Below the pieces are notes generated by a model. The model was not told the origin of the DNA, ran no database searches, and was given only the letters and a program-made list of their open reading frames with translations. Shown here one piece after another: positions 31,325 through 40,499 of a DNA stretch of 64,000 nucleotides (position 1 is its first letter; the number at the start of each line of letters is the position of its first letter). The stretch covers positions 992,001 through 1,056,000 of the forward strand of contig NZ_JACHJU010000001.1 in NCBI RefSeq assembly GCF_014203795.1, written 5' to 3'. This DNA is from Streptosporangium album. Its GTDB lineage: Bacteria; Actinomycetota; Actinomycetes; Streptosporangiales; Streptosporangiaceae. The position numbers were made by a program, and so were the translations under genes.

Positions 31325-32434
31325 TCAGCCCCGGCCCGTGCGGGCCTGCCGGTAGCACTGCTCGAAGCCCTCCAGCACCATCGGCCACGAGCTGCGGACC
31401 GGCTCCGTCTCCCGGTTGTGCGCCGCGATCGACTCGCGCAGCTCACGGTCCCCGGCCAGCCTGGCCACCGACGCGACCAGGTCCTCGAAACTCCGCCCGA
31501 GCAGCCCCTCCTTACCCGGACGGACGAAGTCGGCCACCCCGCTCTGGGCCCGCGCGACCACCGGGACACCCGCCGCCCTGGCTTCCAGCGCCGCCAGGCC
31601 GAAGGACTCGCGGGGCGCCGGGGCGACGAACACGTCGGCGGAGAAGAGCAGCTCGCGGATCTGGTCCCGGCTGTAGCGGCCGGGCAGCGAGACCCAGCCG
31701 CCCATCCCGTTGGCCCGCAGGTAGCGCTCCATCTGTGAGCGCGCCGGGCCGTCCCCCACGATGGTGGCCCGCATCGGCGTCTCCTGCGGCACCCGGGCGC
31801 GGGCCTCCTTCAGCAGCCTGAGCAGCCGGACGGGCTGCTTGCGGGGGGCCAGCCGTCCCACCGCGACGACGTGAACGGCCTTGTCGTCGGGCTCGCGCCG
31901 TACGACGGCCGAGGAACGCCAGCCGGAGACGTCGAGGCCGTTGGAGACCACGTTCACCGGCACCTTGCGCCCGGCCACCCCCCGGATCGGCAGGGCCGCG
32001 GCCTCGCTCACCGCCGTGCCCACCAGCCCCCAGCGGTGCCACTCGAACAGCATCCGCAGTCCCCGGTAGAGCGCCCGGGTGACCGGATCCCACATGCTGT
32101 GCACGGTCACGACCACGGGCAGGCCCAGCCGTACGGCCGCGCGGACGCCCATCCAGGCGAACGGCGAGACCGCGCCCGTGTGCACGTGCACCACATCGGG
32201 GTGCCGTGCCCTCATCAACCGCAGCAGGTGCCCCACCCCAAACGGATGAACGGGCAGATCAAAGGGGAGCTTGGCGACGATACGGTATACACCGGACAGG
32301 GGTTCTCCGGGGGTCGCGGTCGCCACCTCGACCTCGTGACCCGCCTCCCTCTGCATCCGGACCAGATCGCCGACCTGCACCTCGATCCCGCCGAGACGCG
32401 GCAGGTAACAGTCACTGACGTGGAGGATCCTCAC
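31325..32434 (-). CDS. Family 4 glycosyltransferase
   Basis: This 369-aa retaining GT-B enzyme has an N-terminal acceptor domain, ILHVSDCYLPRLGGIEVQVGDL, with DVVHVHTGAVSPFAW. The C-terminal donor domain shows VVAVGRLAPRKQPVRLL (about residue 197-213), IVGDGPARSQME, VSLPGRYSRDQIRELLFSADVFVAPAPRESFGLAALEARAAGVPVVA (read in parts). The EX7E motif appears as ESFGLAALE. It transfers a sugar from an NDP- or GDP-donor to a lipid or small-molecule acceptor. The GTG start lies 104 bp from the divergent PIG-L deacetylase, and the two together recall mycothiol-like or glycolipid pathways, but this enzyme is not clearly MshA. Confidence 0.9.
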   Translation of the reverse strand: MRILHVSDCYLPRLGGIEVQVGDLVRMQREAGHEVEVATATPGEPLSGVYRIVAKLPFDLPVHPFGVGHLLRLMRARHPDVVHVHTGAVSPFAWMGVRAAVRLGLPVVVTVHSMWDPVTRALYRGLRMLFEWHRWGLVGTAVSEAAALPIRGVAGRKVPVNVVSNGLDVSGWRSSAVVRREPDDKAVHVVAVGRLAPRKQPVRLLRLLKEARARVPQETPMRATIVGDGPARSQMERYLRANGMGGWVSLPGRYSRDQIRELLFSADVFVAPAPRESFGLAALEARAAGVPVVARAQSGVADFVRPGKEGLLGRSFEDLVASVARLAGDRELRESIAAHNRETEPVRSSWPMVLEGFEQCYRQARTGRG

Positions 32435-32538
32435 CGTGCCAGCGTAGCCCCGCGTGAGATCATGCCTGCGTGCCCGCCAGGGCGGACCCCCGATGACACC
32501 GAACGGAGTGAACCGCGATCGACACCGTCAGGACAGCC

Positions 32539-33330
32539 GTGTTCTTCCATGCCCATCCCGATGACGAGGCCCTGCTGACCGCGGGCACCATGGCGATGCT
32601 CGCCGCCGAAGGTCACCGGGTGGTCCTCGTCGTGGCGACCTCCGGCGAGCGCGGCCAGGCCGACCTCGCACCCGGCGAGGCGCTGGCCGCCGCGCGCATC
32701 GCCGAACTCTACAAGTCTGCGGCGGCGCTCGGCTGCGCCCGGGTGGTCAACCTCGGCTACGGCGACTCCGGGCTGGCCCCCGGCGGGGGGATCGCCGACG
32801 ACCGGCCGGACAACGCGTTCATCGACGCCGACGCCGAGGAGGCCGCCCGGCGGCTCGCCGCCGTCCTCACCGAGGAGGACGCCGACCTGCTGACGACCTA
32901 TGATCCCGCCGGAGGTTACGGCCACCCCGACCACGTCCAGGTGCACAGGGTCGGCGGCCGGGCCGCCGAGATCGCCGGCACCCCGATCGTGCTGGAGGCC
33001 ACAGTCAACCGCGACCCCCTGCTCAAGGGGCTCCGGCTGGTCCGCAGGTTCTACCCCCAGCTCGACATCCGCTCCTTCGAGCAGGCCTACTCCCCCGGCG
33101 AGGTGATCACCCACCGGGTCGGCGTGCGGCGGTTCGCCCGCCAGAAGCGGGCCAGCATGGCCGCCCACGCGTCCCAGGCCACCGGCGCGGACACCCGCAC
33201 GCTCGGTGTCATGCTCAAGATCCCGCACCCCCTCTACCGCCTCGTCTTCGGCACCGAGTGGTACGTCCGGCGCGGACTGCCGACCGGCACGAGGCTGCGG
33301 CATCCCTTCGAAGTTCCTTCCAAAGGATGA
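32539..33330 (+). CDS. PIG-L family N-acetylglucosamine deacetylase-like hydrolase
   Basis: This 263-aa zinc-dependent deacetylase has AHPDDEALLTAGTMAML at residues 4-20 (His, Asp, Asp zinc/catalytic set), VVATSGERGQ and YGHPDHVQVHRVG (third ligand His at about 134-138). It removes acetyl groups from GlcNAc-type conjugates or related amides. AGGA sits 6 nt before the GTG at 32539; the next upstream triplets run into a stop, so this is the only good start. The close divergent glycosyltransferase suggests they act on the same glycoconjugate. Confidence 0.9.
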   Translation: MFFHAHPDDEALLTAGTMAMLAAEGHRVVLVVATSGERGQADLAPGEALAAARIAELYKSAAALGCARVVNLGYGDSGLAPGGGIADDRPDNAFIDADAEEAARRLAAVLTEEDADLLTTYDPAGGYGHPDHVQVHRVGGRAAEIAGTPIVLEATVNRDPLLKGLRLVRRFYPQLDIRSFEQAYSPGEVITHRVGVRRFARQKRASMAAHASQATGADTRTLGVMLKIPHPLYRLVFGTEWYVRRGLPTGTRLRHPFEVPSKG

Positions 33331-33364
33331 GCCGCCAACCGGCAGACTGGTGTGAGGGGGTTAC

Positions 33365-34426
33365 ATGAAGAACAGATGGGTCCAGGTCGGGCTGTCGGTC
33401 GTGTCGCTGGCACTGGCCGCCACGCTCGTGCGCTTCCTGCCGCAGATCGTGGCGGCGCTCACCGGCAAGCACGTCTCCTGGTCGCAGATCGGCGCCCAGT
33501 TCTCCAGCCTGAGCTGGCAGATGGTCGCGCTGATGACCGTCGTCTGGCTGGCGAGCCTGCTGGCCTACACGTTCGTGCTGACCGCCTCCCTGCCCGGCCT
33601 GACCCACCTTCAGGCGCTGACGCTGAACGCGGCCGGCAGCGCGGTGAGCAACCTGCTCCCGTTCGGTGGCGCGGCCGGGGTGGCGATGACGATCGCGATG
33701 ACCAAGGGGTGGGGTTTCTCGCTCCGGGCCGTGGTGGTCTCCACGCTCTCCAGCGGCATCTGGAACACCCTCTTCCGGTTCATCCTGCCCGCCGTGGGCA
33801 TCGTGGCCCTGCTGGTCAGCGGCCAGCGACTCAGCCCGGCCGTGACCAACGCCGGCTGGGTGGGCTCGCTGTCCCTGCTGGCCCTGGTCGCCGTGGTGGC
33901 CGCCGCCCTCTACTGGGACCGTGCCGCCGCCGGGCTCGGCCGCGCCCTCGACGCCGCCACGCGGCTGCTCCCGCCCAGGATCCGCCCCGCCGAGCACTCC
34001 CCCTCCGGGGCGCTGGAGAAGCTGCGCGCCGACACCTCCGAGGTCGTACGGCACCGCTGGCCGGGACTGACCATCGGCATGATCTTCTTTCTCGGGTTGC
34101 AGTGGCTGTTGCTGGTCTGCTGTCTGCAGGCCACCGGCGCCTATCCGGGGCTGGCACAGTCGATCGCCGTGTTCGCCCTGTCCAGGGTGCTGACCAGCGC
34201 TCTGGTGACTCCGAGCGGCGCCGGGATCATGGAGGCCGGGACCGTCGGCGCGCTGGTCTTCTTCGGCGCGCCGCTCGATTCCGCGACCGCCGCGGCACTG
34301 CTTTTCGGCTTCTGGACCTACACTGTCGAAATCCCCTTCGGCGGCCTGGCGCTCGGCGCGTGGGCGCTTCTGCGCCGGCGTGAGAACGCCGCTTCGGCCC
34401 CCGCGAAGGAGCCGATCAGCCGCTAG
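33365..34426 (+). CDS. Lysylphosphatidylglycerol-synthase-like / UPF0104 membrane protein
   Basis: The 353-aa protein has about eight membrane helices. Signature residues are LNAAGSAVSNLLPFGGAAGVAM (about 89-110, the family's N-P-x-G-x re-entrant motif) and SRVLTSALVTPSGAGIMEAG (about 276-296). Family members act as lipid or lipid-linked-sugar flippases/synthases without a soluble aminoacyl-transfer domain. It may move the product of the neighbouring glycosyltransferase/deacetylase pair across the membrane, but this is inferred from proximity only. Start ATG 33365 with GGGGG upstream; it follows PIG-L by 34 bp in the same direction. Confidence 0.88.
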   Translation: MKNRWVQVGLSVVSLALAATLVRFLPQIVAALTGKHVSWSQIGAQFSSLSWQMVALMTVVWLASLLAYTFVLTASLPGLTHLQALTLNAAGSAVSNLLPFGGAAGVAMTIAMTKGWGFSLRAVVVSTLSSGIWNTLFRFILPAVGIVALLVSGQRLSPAVTNAGWVGSLSLLALVAVVAAALYWDRAAAGLGRALDAATRLLPPRIRPAEHSPSGALEKLRADTSEVVRHRWPGLTIGMIFFLGLQWLLLVCCLQATGAYPGLAQSIAVFALSRVLTSALVTPSGAGIMEAGTVGALVFFGAPLDSATAAALLFGFWTYTVEIPFGGLALGAWALLRRRENAASAPAKEPISR

Positions 34427-34467
34427 ATTGGGAAATACCTTGTGCGTGATTCGAAGGCCCGCATAGC

Positions 34468-37400
34468 GTGGCGGCTGACATGGTGGCGTTCCGGGTTCTC
34501 GGTCCGGTCGAGGCGCATTCCGGTGATGACGAGCTCGACCTAGGCGGGTTGCGGCAGCGTGCCGTCCTCGCCCGACTGCTGGTGGCACGCGGGCAGGTGG
34601 TGCCCGTCGACTCCCTCCTCTACGACCTATGGGCCGATGACTCCGCCAAAGGCGCGCAGTCGGGCCTGCAGGTCTACATCTCCCGTCTGCGCCGGGTCCT
34701 CGAACCCGGCCGTCCGCGTGGGGGACCCAACCGGCTGCTGGTGACGGTCGCCTCCGGCTACGCGCTCCGGGTCGCCCCCGAGCAGGTCGACGCCCTCCGT
34801 TTCGAGGTGCTGGTCCGCACGGCCGGAGAGCATCTGGAGAACGACGACCCCTCCTTGGCTCGAGGCCGCCTGGAGAAGGCCCTGGGGCTGTGGCGCGGCA
34901 CCCCCTACTCCGACTTCGCCGACCAGCCGTGGGCCGAGGCCGAGGTCAACCGGCTGGCCGAGCTGCGCCTGGTGGCCCGTGAGCGGCACGCCGACAGCGG
35001 TCTGCGCCTGGGCATGGCCGCCGAGGCGGTGCCCGACCTGGAGGCCCTGACCACCGAGCACCCGCTCCGCGAGGAGGGCTGGCGGCTGCTGGCCCTCGGC
35101 CTCTACCGGTGCGGGCGGCAGGGCGACGCGCTGGCGGCGCTGCGCAAGGCCCGCACGATCCTCGCCGACGAGCTGGGCATCGACCCGGGCCCGGCGCTGC
35201 GCAGGCTGGAGTCCGACATCCTGGCCCAGGATCCGGGCCTGCAGCTCGCCGCCCCGCCGACTGGACGGCAGCGCCTCCTGGTGCCCGCCGACACCTGGCC
35301 TCCCCGGCCCACGGCCGCGCCGGTGGAGCTGCCGCCGCTGGAGCCCGAGCCGTTCGTCGGCCGCGACGCCGAGCTGACCCGGCTGACCACGGCCGCGGCC
35401 CGGACCGGCCGCTTCACGGTCGCGGTGATCGGCGGCGACGCGGGCGCGGGCAAGACCACACTGGTCCGCCAGCTCACCAGACGGCTCTCCGAGGACGGCT
35501 GGGGCACCGCGTCCGGCGCCTGCCCCGACAGCAGCGCCACCCCTCCCGGGTGGGCCTGGGTGGAGATCCTGCGTACCCTGGTGAACGCGGCCGGCCCCGG
35601 GGAGTACGCCCCGCTGCTCGCCCCGCTGCTGGACGACGCGGCTCCCCCGCCCGACGACGACCAGGTCTCCGGCGGCTTCCGGCTGCACCGGGCGGTGGGC
35701 GGCTATCTCGCGGCCGTCGCCAAGGACACCCCGATCCTGCTGACCCTGGAGGACCTGCACTGGGCCGATGACCAGACCCTCGCGCTGCTGCGCGCACTGC
35801 CGAGCCTGCTTGCCACCAGCCGTGTGCTGCTGGTGGTGACCTGCCGTGACAGCGAGCTGAGCGACCAGCAGGCCGACGTGCTGGCCGCGCTGGCCAGGCT
35901 CGGGCCCGTCCGGGTGGGCCTGACCGGTCTCGACCCCAAGGCGGTGGCCGAGCTGGTCCGCGCGACCTGCGTGCGCGAGGTGGACGAGGAGGCGGTCAAC
36001 AGCATCGTCGAGCGGACCGGCGGCAACCCCTTCTTCGTCCGGGAGACCGTGCGCCTGCTCGACGCCGAGGCCGTGAGCGACCGCGCCACGGCCGCCGAGG
36101 TGATCTCCGGGGTGCCCTCCGGCGTCCGCGACGTGCTGCGGCGGCGGATCTCCCGGCTGCCCTCGGCGGCCCAGCAGATCCTGCTGCAGGCCGCGGTGAT
36201 CGGCCGTGACGTCGACGTGGACGTGCTGGTGGACGTGACGGGCGACGAGGACGCCGTGGTCGACGCGGTGGAGGCGGCGCTGCTCGCCGGGCTGGTCACC
36301 GAGCCGGGTCCCGGCATGCTCCGCTTCGACCACGACCTGGTCCGCGACACCCTTTACTCCGACGCCTCCCGGCTGCGCCGTTCCCGGCTGCACGCCTCGG
36401 TGGCCGCGGTGATCGAGCGCAGGAACCCCGGCGACGTGGCCGCCCTCGCCCACCACTACGACGCGGCGGGCACCGCCGAGACGGCCATCAAGGCGGTGCA
36501 CTACGCCGGGCTGGCCGCCGAGCAGGCCGAGCGCCGGTTCGCCCACCGGGAGGCCGCCTCGTTATGGGAGCAGGCCATCGCCGCCTTCGACCGGTCCGGC
36601 ATCACCCACACCCCCGACAGCACCAAGGAACGCCTGCTGCTGACCCTGCGTCTGATCAAGGCGCTGGCGCTCTGCGGCGACATGGCCGCGGCCCGCGGGC
36701 GGCGGCGCGAGGCGATGGACGCCGCCCTGCCGCTGGGCAATCTGGAGCTCACCGCCCGGGTGGCGGCCTCGCTGGCCGTACCGCACAAGGGCATGGCCCG
36801 CGACTTCACCCGCACCGCGTGGGAGATCGTCGACGTCGCCGAGCAGGCGCTGGTCGAGCTGCCCGCCGCCGAGCAGTCACTGCGCGCGAGCCTGCTGGCC
36901 ACGCTCGCACTGGAGCTGGAGGGCTCGGCCACCCCCCGCGGCGAGCAGGCCTCGCTGGAGGCCGAGGAGCTGGCCCGGCGCAGTGGTGACCCGGCGCTGC
37001 TGGCGACCGCGCTGAGCGGCCGGCTGCGGCAGTCCTACGGCATCACCCCGGTGGGCGAGCGCGAGGTCATCGGCCGGGAGCTGCTGGAGGTCGGCAAGAG
37101 GACCGGTCAGGTCGCGGTCCAGGCACTGGCCCATCTCGTGCTGATGGAGTGCGCGGCCGCTTCGGGCGCGTTCGCCGACGCCGACGCGCACGTGGCCGCC
37201 GCCGAGCGGCTCGCCCGGCAGTACGGCCTGCCCGCCCCGGCCGCCGTCGGGGCCTGGTACGCCGGGCAGCGCCTGATGATCGCCGGTGACTTCGCCGGCG
37301 CGGAGGGCGCCTACCGCGACGCCGCCCGGCTGACGGCCCGAGCCGGCATGCTGGAGGGGCGCCAGGACCTGCCGCTGATCACGACGTTCTGCCTGCACCT

Positions 37401-37851
37401 CGTCAACGGCCGGGCCGCCGACATGGTGGAGCCCCTTGCCGAGGCCCACCAGCGCGGAGCCAAGTGGACTCTCGACGCCTACGCGGTGGCCCTGGCCTCC
37501 GCCGGGCACACCCGCGACGCGCGGGCGGTCATCGCGGTGAAGACGCCGGTCCGCCCCGACTTCCTCTACGAGCTGGCGATGATCTGGCGGGCCCTGGCCG
37601 GCATGTTGCTGAACGACCGGGAGCGGATGGTCGAGGCCTACGACACGCTGAAGCCGTTCGCCGAGCGGATCGCGGGGGCGGGCACCGGTGTGGTGGCGCT
37701 GTGGCCGGTCGCGCTGACCCTCGGTGACCTGGCGCTCAGGCTGGGCTTCGCCGACGCGGTGAAACCCCATTACGAGAAGGCGCTCTCGGTGGCACAACGG
37801 GTCGGTGTGGCCCGCTGGGTGGAGGCGGCGCAGCGGGCGCTCAGCAGCTGA
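34468..37851 (+). CDS. AfsR/SARP-type regulator with AAA ATPase and TPR-like C-terminus
   Basis: 1127-aa multidomain regulator. An OmpR-type winged helix (VAFRVLGPVEAHSGDDELDLGGLRQRAVLARLL, about 6-100) is followed by a bacterial transcriptional activation domain (ALRFEVLVRTAGEHL ... ELGIDPGPALRRLE, about 100-250). Then comes an AAA_16/NB-ARC-like ATPase with FVGRDAELTRL, Walker A GGDAGAGKTT (about 323-332) and Walker B PILLTLEDLHWADD (about 422-435). The C-terminal ~500 residues are helical repeats. Such proteins integrate signals and switch on secondary-metabolite or morphological genes. The GTG start at 34468 gives the full winged helix; an ATG four codons later is also possible. No biosynthetic cluster adjoins it directly. 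Confidence 0.92.
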   Translation: MAADMVAFRVLGPVEAHSGDDELDLGGLRQRAVLARLLVARGQVVPVDSLLYDLWADDSAKGAQSGLQVYISRLRRVLEPGRPRGGPNRLLVTVASGYALRVAPEQVDALRFEVLVRTAGEHLENDDPSLARGRLEKALGLWRGTPYSDFADQPWAEAEVNRLAELRLVARERHADSGLRLGMAAEAVPDLEALTTEHPLREEGWRLLALGLYRCGRQGDALAALRKARTILADELGIDPGPALRRLESDILAQDPGLQLAAPPTGRQRLLVPADTWPPRPTAAPVELPPLEPEPFVGRDAELTRLTTAAARTGRFTVAVIGGDAGAGKTTLVRQLTRRLSEDGWGTASGACPDSSATPPGWAWVEILRTLVNAAGPGEYAPLLAPLLDDAAPPPDDDQVSGGFRLHRAVGGYLAAVAKDTPILLTLEDLHWADDQTLALLRALPSLLATSRVLLVVTCRDSELSDQQADVLAALARLGPVRVGLTGLDPKAVAELVRATCVREVDEEAVNSIVERTGGNPFFVRETVRLLDAEAVSDRATAAEVISGVPSGVRDVLRRRISRLPSAAQQILLQAAVIGRDVDVDVLVDVTGDEDAVVDAVEAALLAGLVTEPGPGMLRFDHDLVRDTLYSDASRLRRSRLHASVAAVIERRNPGDVAALAHHYDAAGTAETAIKAVHYAGLAAEQAERRFAHREAASLWEQAIAAFDRSGITHTPDSTKERLLLTLRLIKALALCGDMAAARGRRREAMDAALPLGNLELTARVAASLAVPHKGMARDFTRTAWEIVDVAEQALVELPAAEQSLRASLLATLALELEGSATPRGEQASLEAEELARRSGDPALLATALSGRLRQSYGITPVGEREVIGRELLEVGKRTGQVAVQALAHLVLMECAAASGAFADADAHVAAAERLARQYGLPAPAAVGAWYAGQRLMIAGDFAGAEGAYRDAARLTARAGMLEGRQDLPLITTFCLHLVNGRAADMVEPLAEAHQRGAKWTLDAYAVALASAGHTRDARAVIAVKTPVRPDFLYELAMIWRALAGMLLNDRERMVEAYDTLKPFAERIAGAGTGVVALWPVALTLGDLALRLGFADAVKPHYEKALSVAQRVGVARWVEAAQRALSS

Positions 37852-38440
37852 CGAGAAACTTCCCGCTGTGCAACCGGGCACCGCCGGAGACGGACAGCTC
37901 CGCCCGGTACCAACCGGGATTGTCGATCACGCTCGGCTGCCACTTGGCGCTCCGGCTCCGACCGGCGAAGCCGGAGTTCGTGATCATGTATGTCCGCCAG
38001 TTCCGGGTGGCAGGGCTCCAGCGCTGCAGGCGCCAGCCGTACGAGACGGCGCTCTCCGGACGGGGATTGTCGATCACGCTCTGGACCAGGTAGGTCTTCT
38101 CGCACGGCCGTGATCCGGCGAGCGGGGCGACGGTGATCGCTCCGGCGACCGCGGCCCGTGCCGCGGTGCTCGACTCCGACTTCGACTCTGTCGGCAGGCT
38201 GACCGCCCGGGTCCCGACGGTCTGGGCCCGAACGATCCGGGCCGGGGTGGTCCGGGTCTGGGTGGTCCGGGTCTGGGTGGTCCGGGTGGTCACACTCGCC
38301 GGGGCGGCCTGGACGGAGGCGTTGTGGGACGCCTCCACCCCCACGTAGGCGCCGGTGAAGGCCAGCGTGGCCACCAGCAGTTTCACGACGCTCGCGGTCC
38401 CACTCGCCACCACCGGCGCCACACTGCTTCGCGGACTCAT
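37841..38440 (-). CDS. Secreted protein of unknown function
   Basis: The 199-aa protein has a signal/anchor segment (VVKLLVATLAFTGAYVGVEA, about 18-37), a low-complexity Thr/Arg/Gln region (TRTTQTRTTQTRTTPARI, about 51-68) and a mature domain of about 90 residues. That domain carries two parallel blocks, YLVQSVIDNPRPESAVSYGWRLQRW and WQPSVIDNPGWYRAELSVSGG, both with a VIDNP motif, suggesting a beta-rich internal duplication. Two Cys (PCEKT and terminal VSC) could pair. No family is recognised. Its 3' end overlaps the AfsR-like gene by 11 bp, tail to tail. Confidence 0.75.
   Translation of the reverse strand: MSPRSSVAPVVASGTASVVKLLVATLAFTGAYVGVEASHNASVQAAPASVTTRTTQTRTTQTRTTPARIVRAQTVGTRAVSLPTESKSESSTAARAAVAGAITVAPLAGSRPCEKTYLVQSVIDNPRPESAVSYGWRLQRWSPATRNWRTYMITNSGFAGRSRSAKWQPSVIDNPGWYRAELSVSGGARLHSGKFLVSC
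38249..38287. repeat. 15-bp tandem repeat in the secreted-protein gene
   Basis: GGTCCGGGTCTGGGT occurs at 38249-38263 and 38264-38278, then 9 bases of a third copy. On the minus strand it codes repeated Thr-Gln-Thr-Arg-Thr. The in-frame repeat could vary in copy number and lengthen the exposed linker. Confidence 0.85.
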
Positions 38441-38589
38441 GACACACGCCCTTCCTCGTTGCTACAGGTTTATGCCTCGAGGGTTGATCTCTGCTTGATG
38501 TCCGCTTGCAGGGGGCATGTCATCCGCCCAGGTAAGCCTGACCTAATATTGGAGGCGGGCGGACCGAGCGACGCGGTGGGGGTGGTCAG

Positions 38590-39123
38590 GTGCGACTCCT
38601 TGTGGCGAACATCCCCGATCCCACATCCGCCTCCTTCCTGGGGATGCCGCTGTGGCTCTGGGTCCTCCTCGGCGGGATCGGCCTCTTCGGCGTGTTCCAG
38701 TGCTACTACTGGATCGGCCACAAGCTGGGGCCCCGGCTCTACGCGTCCCGTCTGGGCCGGAAGATCGACGAGAAGAACATCCTCACGGTGGAGAACGCCG
38801 TCAGGAGGTGGGGCGCGCTCGCCGTCTACGGCTGCTTCTGGGTGCCGGGGCTGCGGCACACGCTGCCGTGGGTGGCGGGGGTGCTGCGGGTCTCCTACCC
38901 CTGGTATGTCGTGGCCAGCGCGCTCGGCTGCCTGACCTGGGTCCCGGTGACGTCCTTCGGCCTCTACTCGCTGATCTGGGGCTGGCTGAAGCTGGCCGCC
39001 GAGTCGCCGTTCCTGGCGGGCGGGGTCGCCGCGGCGCTGCTCGCGGCGATCGTCACCGTCGTCTGCCTCCGTCGTCGCCGCGGGGCTCCGCGGCGGACGG
39101 AAGACGAGTTCACCAACGTGTGA
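38590..39123 (+). CDS. DedA-family membrane protein
   Basis: The 177-aa protein of the SNARE-associated/DedA family has a first helix (LWLWVLLGGIGLFGVFQCYYWIG, about 20-42), a cytoplasmic stretch with GRKIDEKNI, then the family signature WGALAVYGCFWVPGLRHTLPWVAGVLRVSYPWYVVAS (read in parts, about 76-113). C-terminal helices follow around 118-135 and 142-165. It is shorter than the ~200-220-residue norm and lacks most of the N-terminal helix. DedA proteins recycle undecaprenyl phosphate or phospholipid across the membrane. The GTG at 38590 is the first good start; the ribosome site is GTGGTCAGG, which is weak. Confidence 0.83.
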   Translation: MRLLVANIPDPTSASFLGMPLWLWVLLGGIGLFGVFQCYYWIGHKLGPRLYASRLGRKIDEKNILTVENAVRRWGALAVYGCFWVPGLRHTLPWVAGVLRVSYPWYVVASALGCLTWVPVTSFGLYSLIWGWLKLAAESPFLAGGVAAALLAAIVTVVCLRRRRGAPRRTEDEFTNV

Positions 39124-39253
39124 GCCGTCCGTACGGCTGGAGGCACGGCGAAGGCCACGCCTGTACGGCCCCGCGCACGGGGTGCGGGCACGGCAAGCCT
39201 CCGAGGGGGGTGAGCGGCCCCGCCCGTGCGGTGCGCAGGCAGGGCCGCGGGCG

Positions 39254-39454
39254 TCAGGGCGTGGTCGCCGCGGTGAGCGCCGAATCGTCGACCTTCGCAT
39301 CCGGAGCGTTCTTGCGGACCGACTCGATGCCGCTCATGCAGGCCGCCCTGGTGTTGTACCCCTCGCTGACCGCGATGGTCTGACCATTGGTCGCCACGAG
39401 CTTGAAACGGAACTCGCCGCGCTTGTCCTTGGTGATCATGAACTTCCCTGGCAT
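39254..39454 (-). CDS. DUF1508 (YegP-like) protein
   Basis: The 66-aa protein carries GKFMITKDKRGEFRFKLVATNGQTIAVSEGYNTRAACMSGIESVRKNA (read in parts), which matches the DUF1508 domain over its whole length. YegP-type proteins are small, often stress-related and of unknown mechanism. GGGGGAG precedes the ATG at 39454; an earlier in-frame ATG would add a basic extension and is unlikely. It is convergent with DedA and divergent from the D,D-carboxypeptidase. Confidence 0.9.
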   Translation of the reverse strand: MPGKFMITKDKRGEFRFKLVATNGQTIAVSEGYNTRAACMSGIESVRKNAPDAKVDDSALTAATTP

Positions 39455-39587
39455 GTCATCTCCCCCGAATCCAACAGCAGGCCTGACAGGGATGATTTCC
39501 GCCCTGATCTTGTCCATACGGCTCGAATGTCAACGTTTTAATAGCCAAAGCGCCAAGATCTGCATATCGACGGCCGGCTCTGTCACC

Positions 39588-40499
39588 ATGTCCCTCATGC
39601 GAAACGGGGGAATCCGCCTCATCATCTGCGCCGCCCTGGCCGCCCTGGCCACCGGGTTCGCCACGCCCGCCCATGCCCAGCAGGGCAATCAGCAGCTCTC
39701 CCGGCGGCTGGTCCAGCAGGACGCTCCGGCGGTGGCCGCGCGGGCCGCCTACCTGTTCGACGCCACGACCGGAACGGTCCGCCTCAGCAAGCAGGCGACC
39801 CGCCGACTGCCGGTGGCCAGCCTGACAAAGGTCATGACGGCGTATGTCGTCCTGCGGGAGGCGAAACCGGACGACGTCGTCACGATCAACTCCGGCGACG
39901 TGCGGCACGCGACGACGAACGGCGCGACCGCCGCGAACCTTCGCGCGGGTGAACGCCTGACCGTCAGGGATCTGCTCTACGGCGCGATGCTCCCCTCTGG
40001 GGCGGACGCCACCCACGCACTGGCCCGCGTCTACGGCCCGGGCGACAGCAGGTTCGTGGCCAAGATGAACGCCACGGCCCGCTCCCTCGGCCTGACCCGC
40101 ACCCGCTACGGCAATCCCGACGGGCTGCCCAAACCGAGCCCGGGCTACTCCACCGCCCAGGACCAGGCCAAGCTGGCCGAGGTGGCGCTCCGCGATCCGG
40201 TGCTGCTGGCCATCGCCTCCACCGCGCGCCACGCCGTGGCGGCGTCGAAGGTGCACCTGGCCCACGTCTGGACCAACAGCAACAAACTGCTCGGCGCGTC
40301 GGCCGGGGCCGTGGGCCTCAAGACCGGCTACACCCAGGCCGCCGGCTACTGCCTGTCGTTCGCCGCCGACCGTGACGGCCATCGGATCGTCGGCGTCCTT
40401 CTCGGCGACTCCAGCGCGACCCGGCGCTTCCAGACCGCAGCCCGTCTCCTGAACTGGGCCGGCGAACAGACGGCCGGTGGCGGCAGCGAGGACGTCTAG
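39588..40499 (+). CDS. Serine D-alanyl-D-alanine carboxypeptidase (PBP5/6-like)
   Basis: The 303-aa secreted enzyme has a signal peptide ending at ATPAHA-QQ (about 30). The three penicillin-binding motifs are SLTK (Ser78, Lys81), SGAD at 137-140 in place of the usual SxN, and KTG in VGLKTGYTQAAG (about 243-254). It trims the terminal D-Ala of peptidoglycan side chains. No C-terminal membrane helix or amphipathic anchor is obvious, so it may be released or held by another domain. The ATG at 39588 is taken; another ATG three codons later is possible. It precedes a decayed winged-helix gene on the other strand. Confidence 0.9.
   Translation: MSLMRNGGIRLIICAALAALATGFATPAHAQQGNQQLSRRLVQQDAPAVAARAAYLFDATTGTVRLSKQATRRLPVASLTKVMTAYVVLREAKPDDVVTINSGDVRHATTNGATAANLRAGERLTVRDLLYGAMLPSGADATHALARVYGPGDSRFVAKMNATARSLGLTRTRYGNPDGLPKPSPGYSTAQDQAKLAEVALRDPVLLAIASTARHAVAASKVHLAHVWTNSNKLLGASAGAVGLKTGYTQAAGYCLSFAADRDGHRIVGVLLGDSSATRRFQTAARLLNWAGEQTAGGGSEDV

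Noticed and set aside
34627..36546. 639-codon frame opposite the AfsR-like gene
   Set aside because: No start or ribosome site and low-complexity composition; the sense strand carries clear domains.
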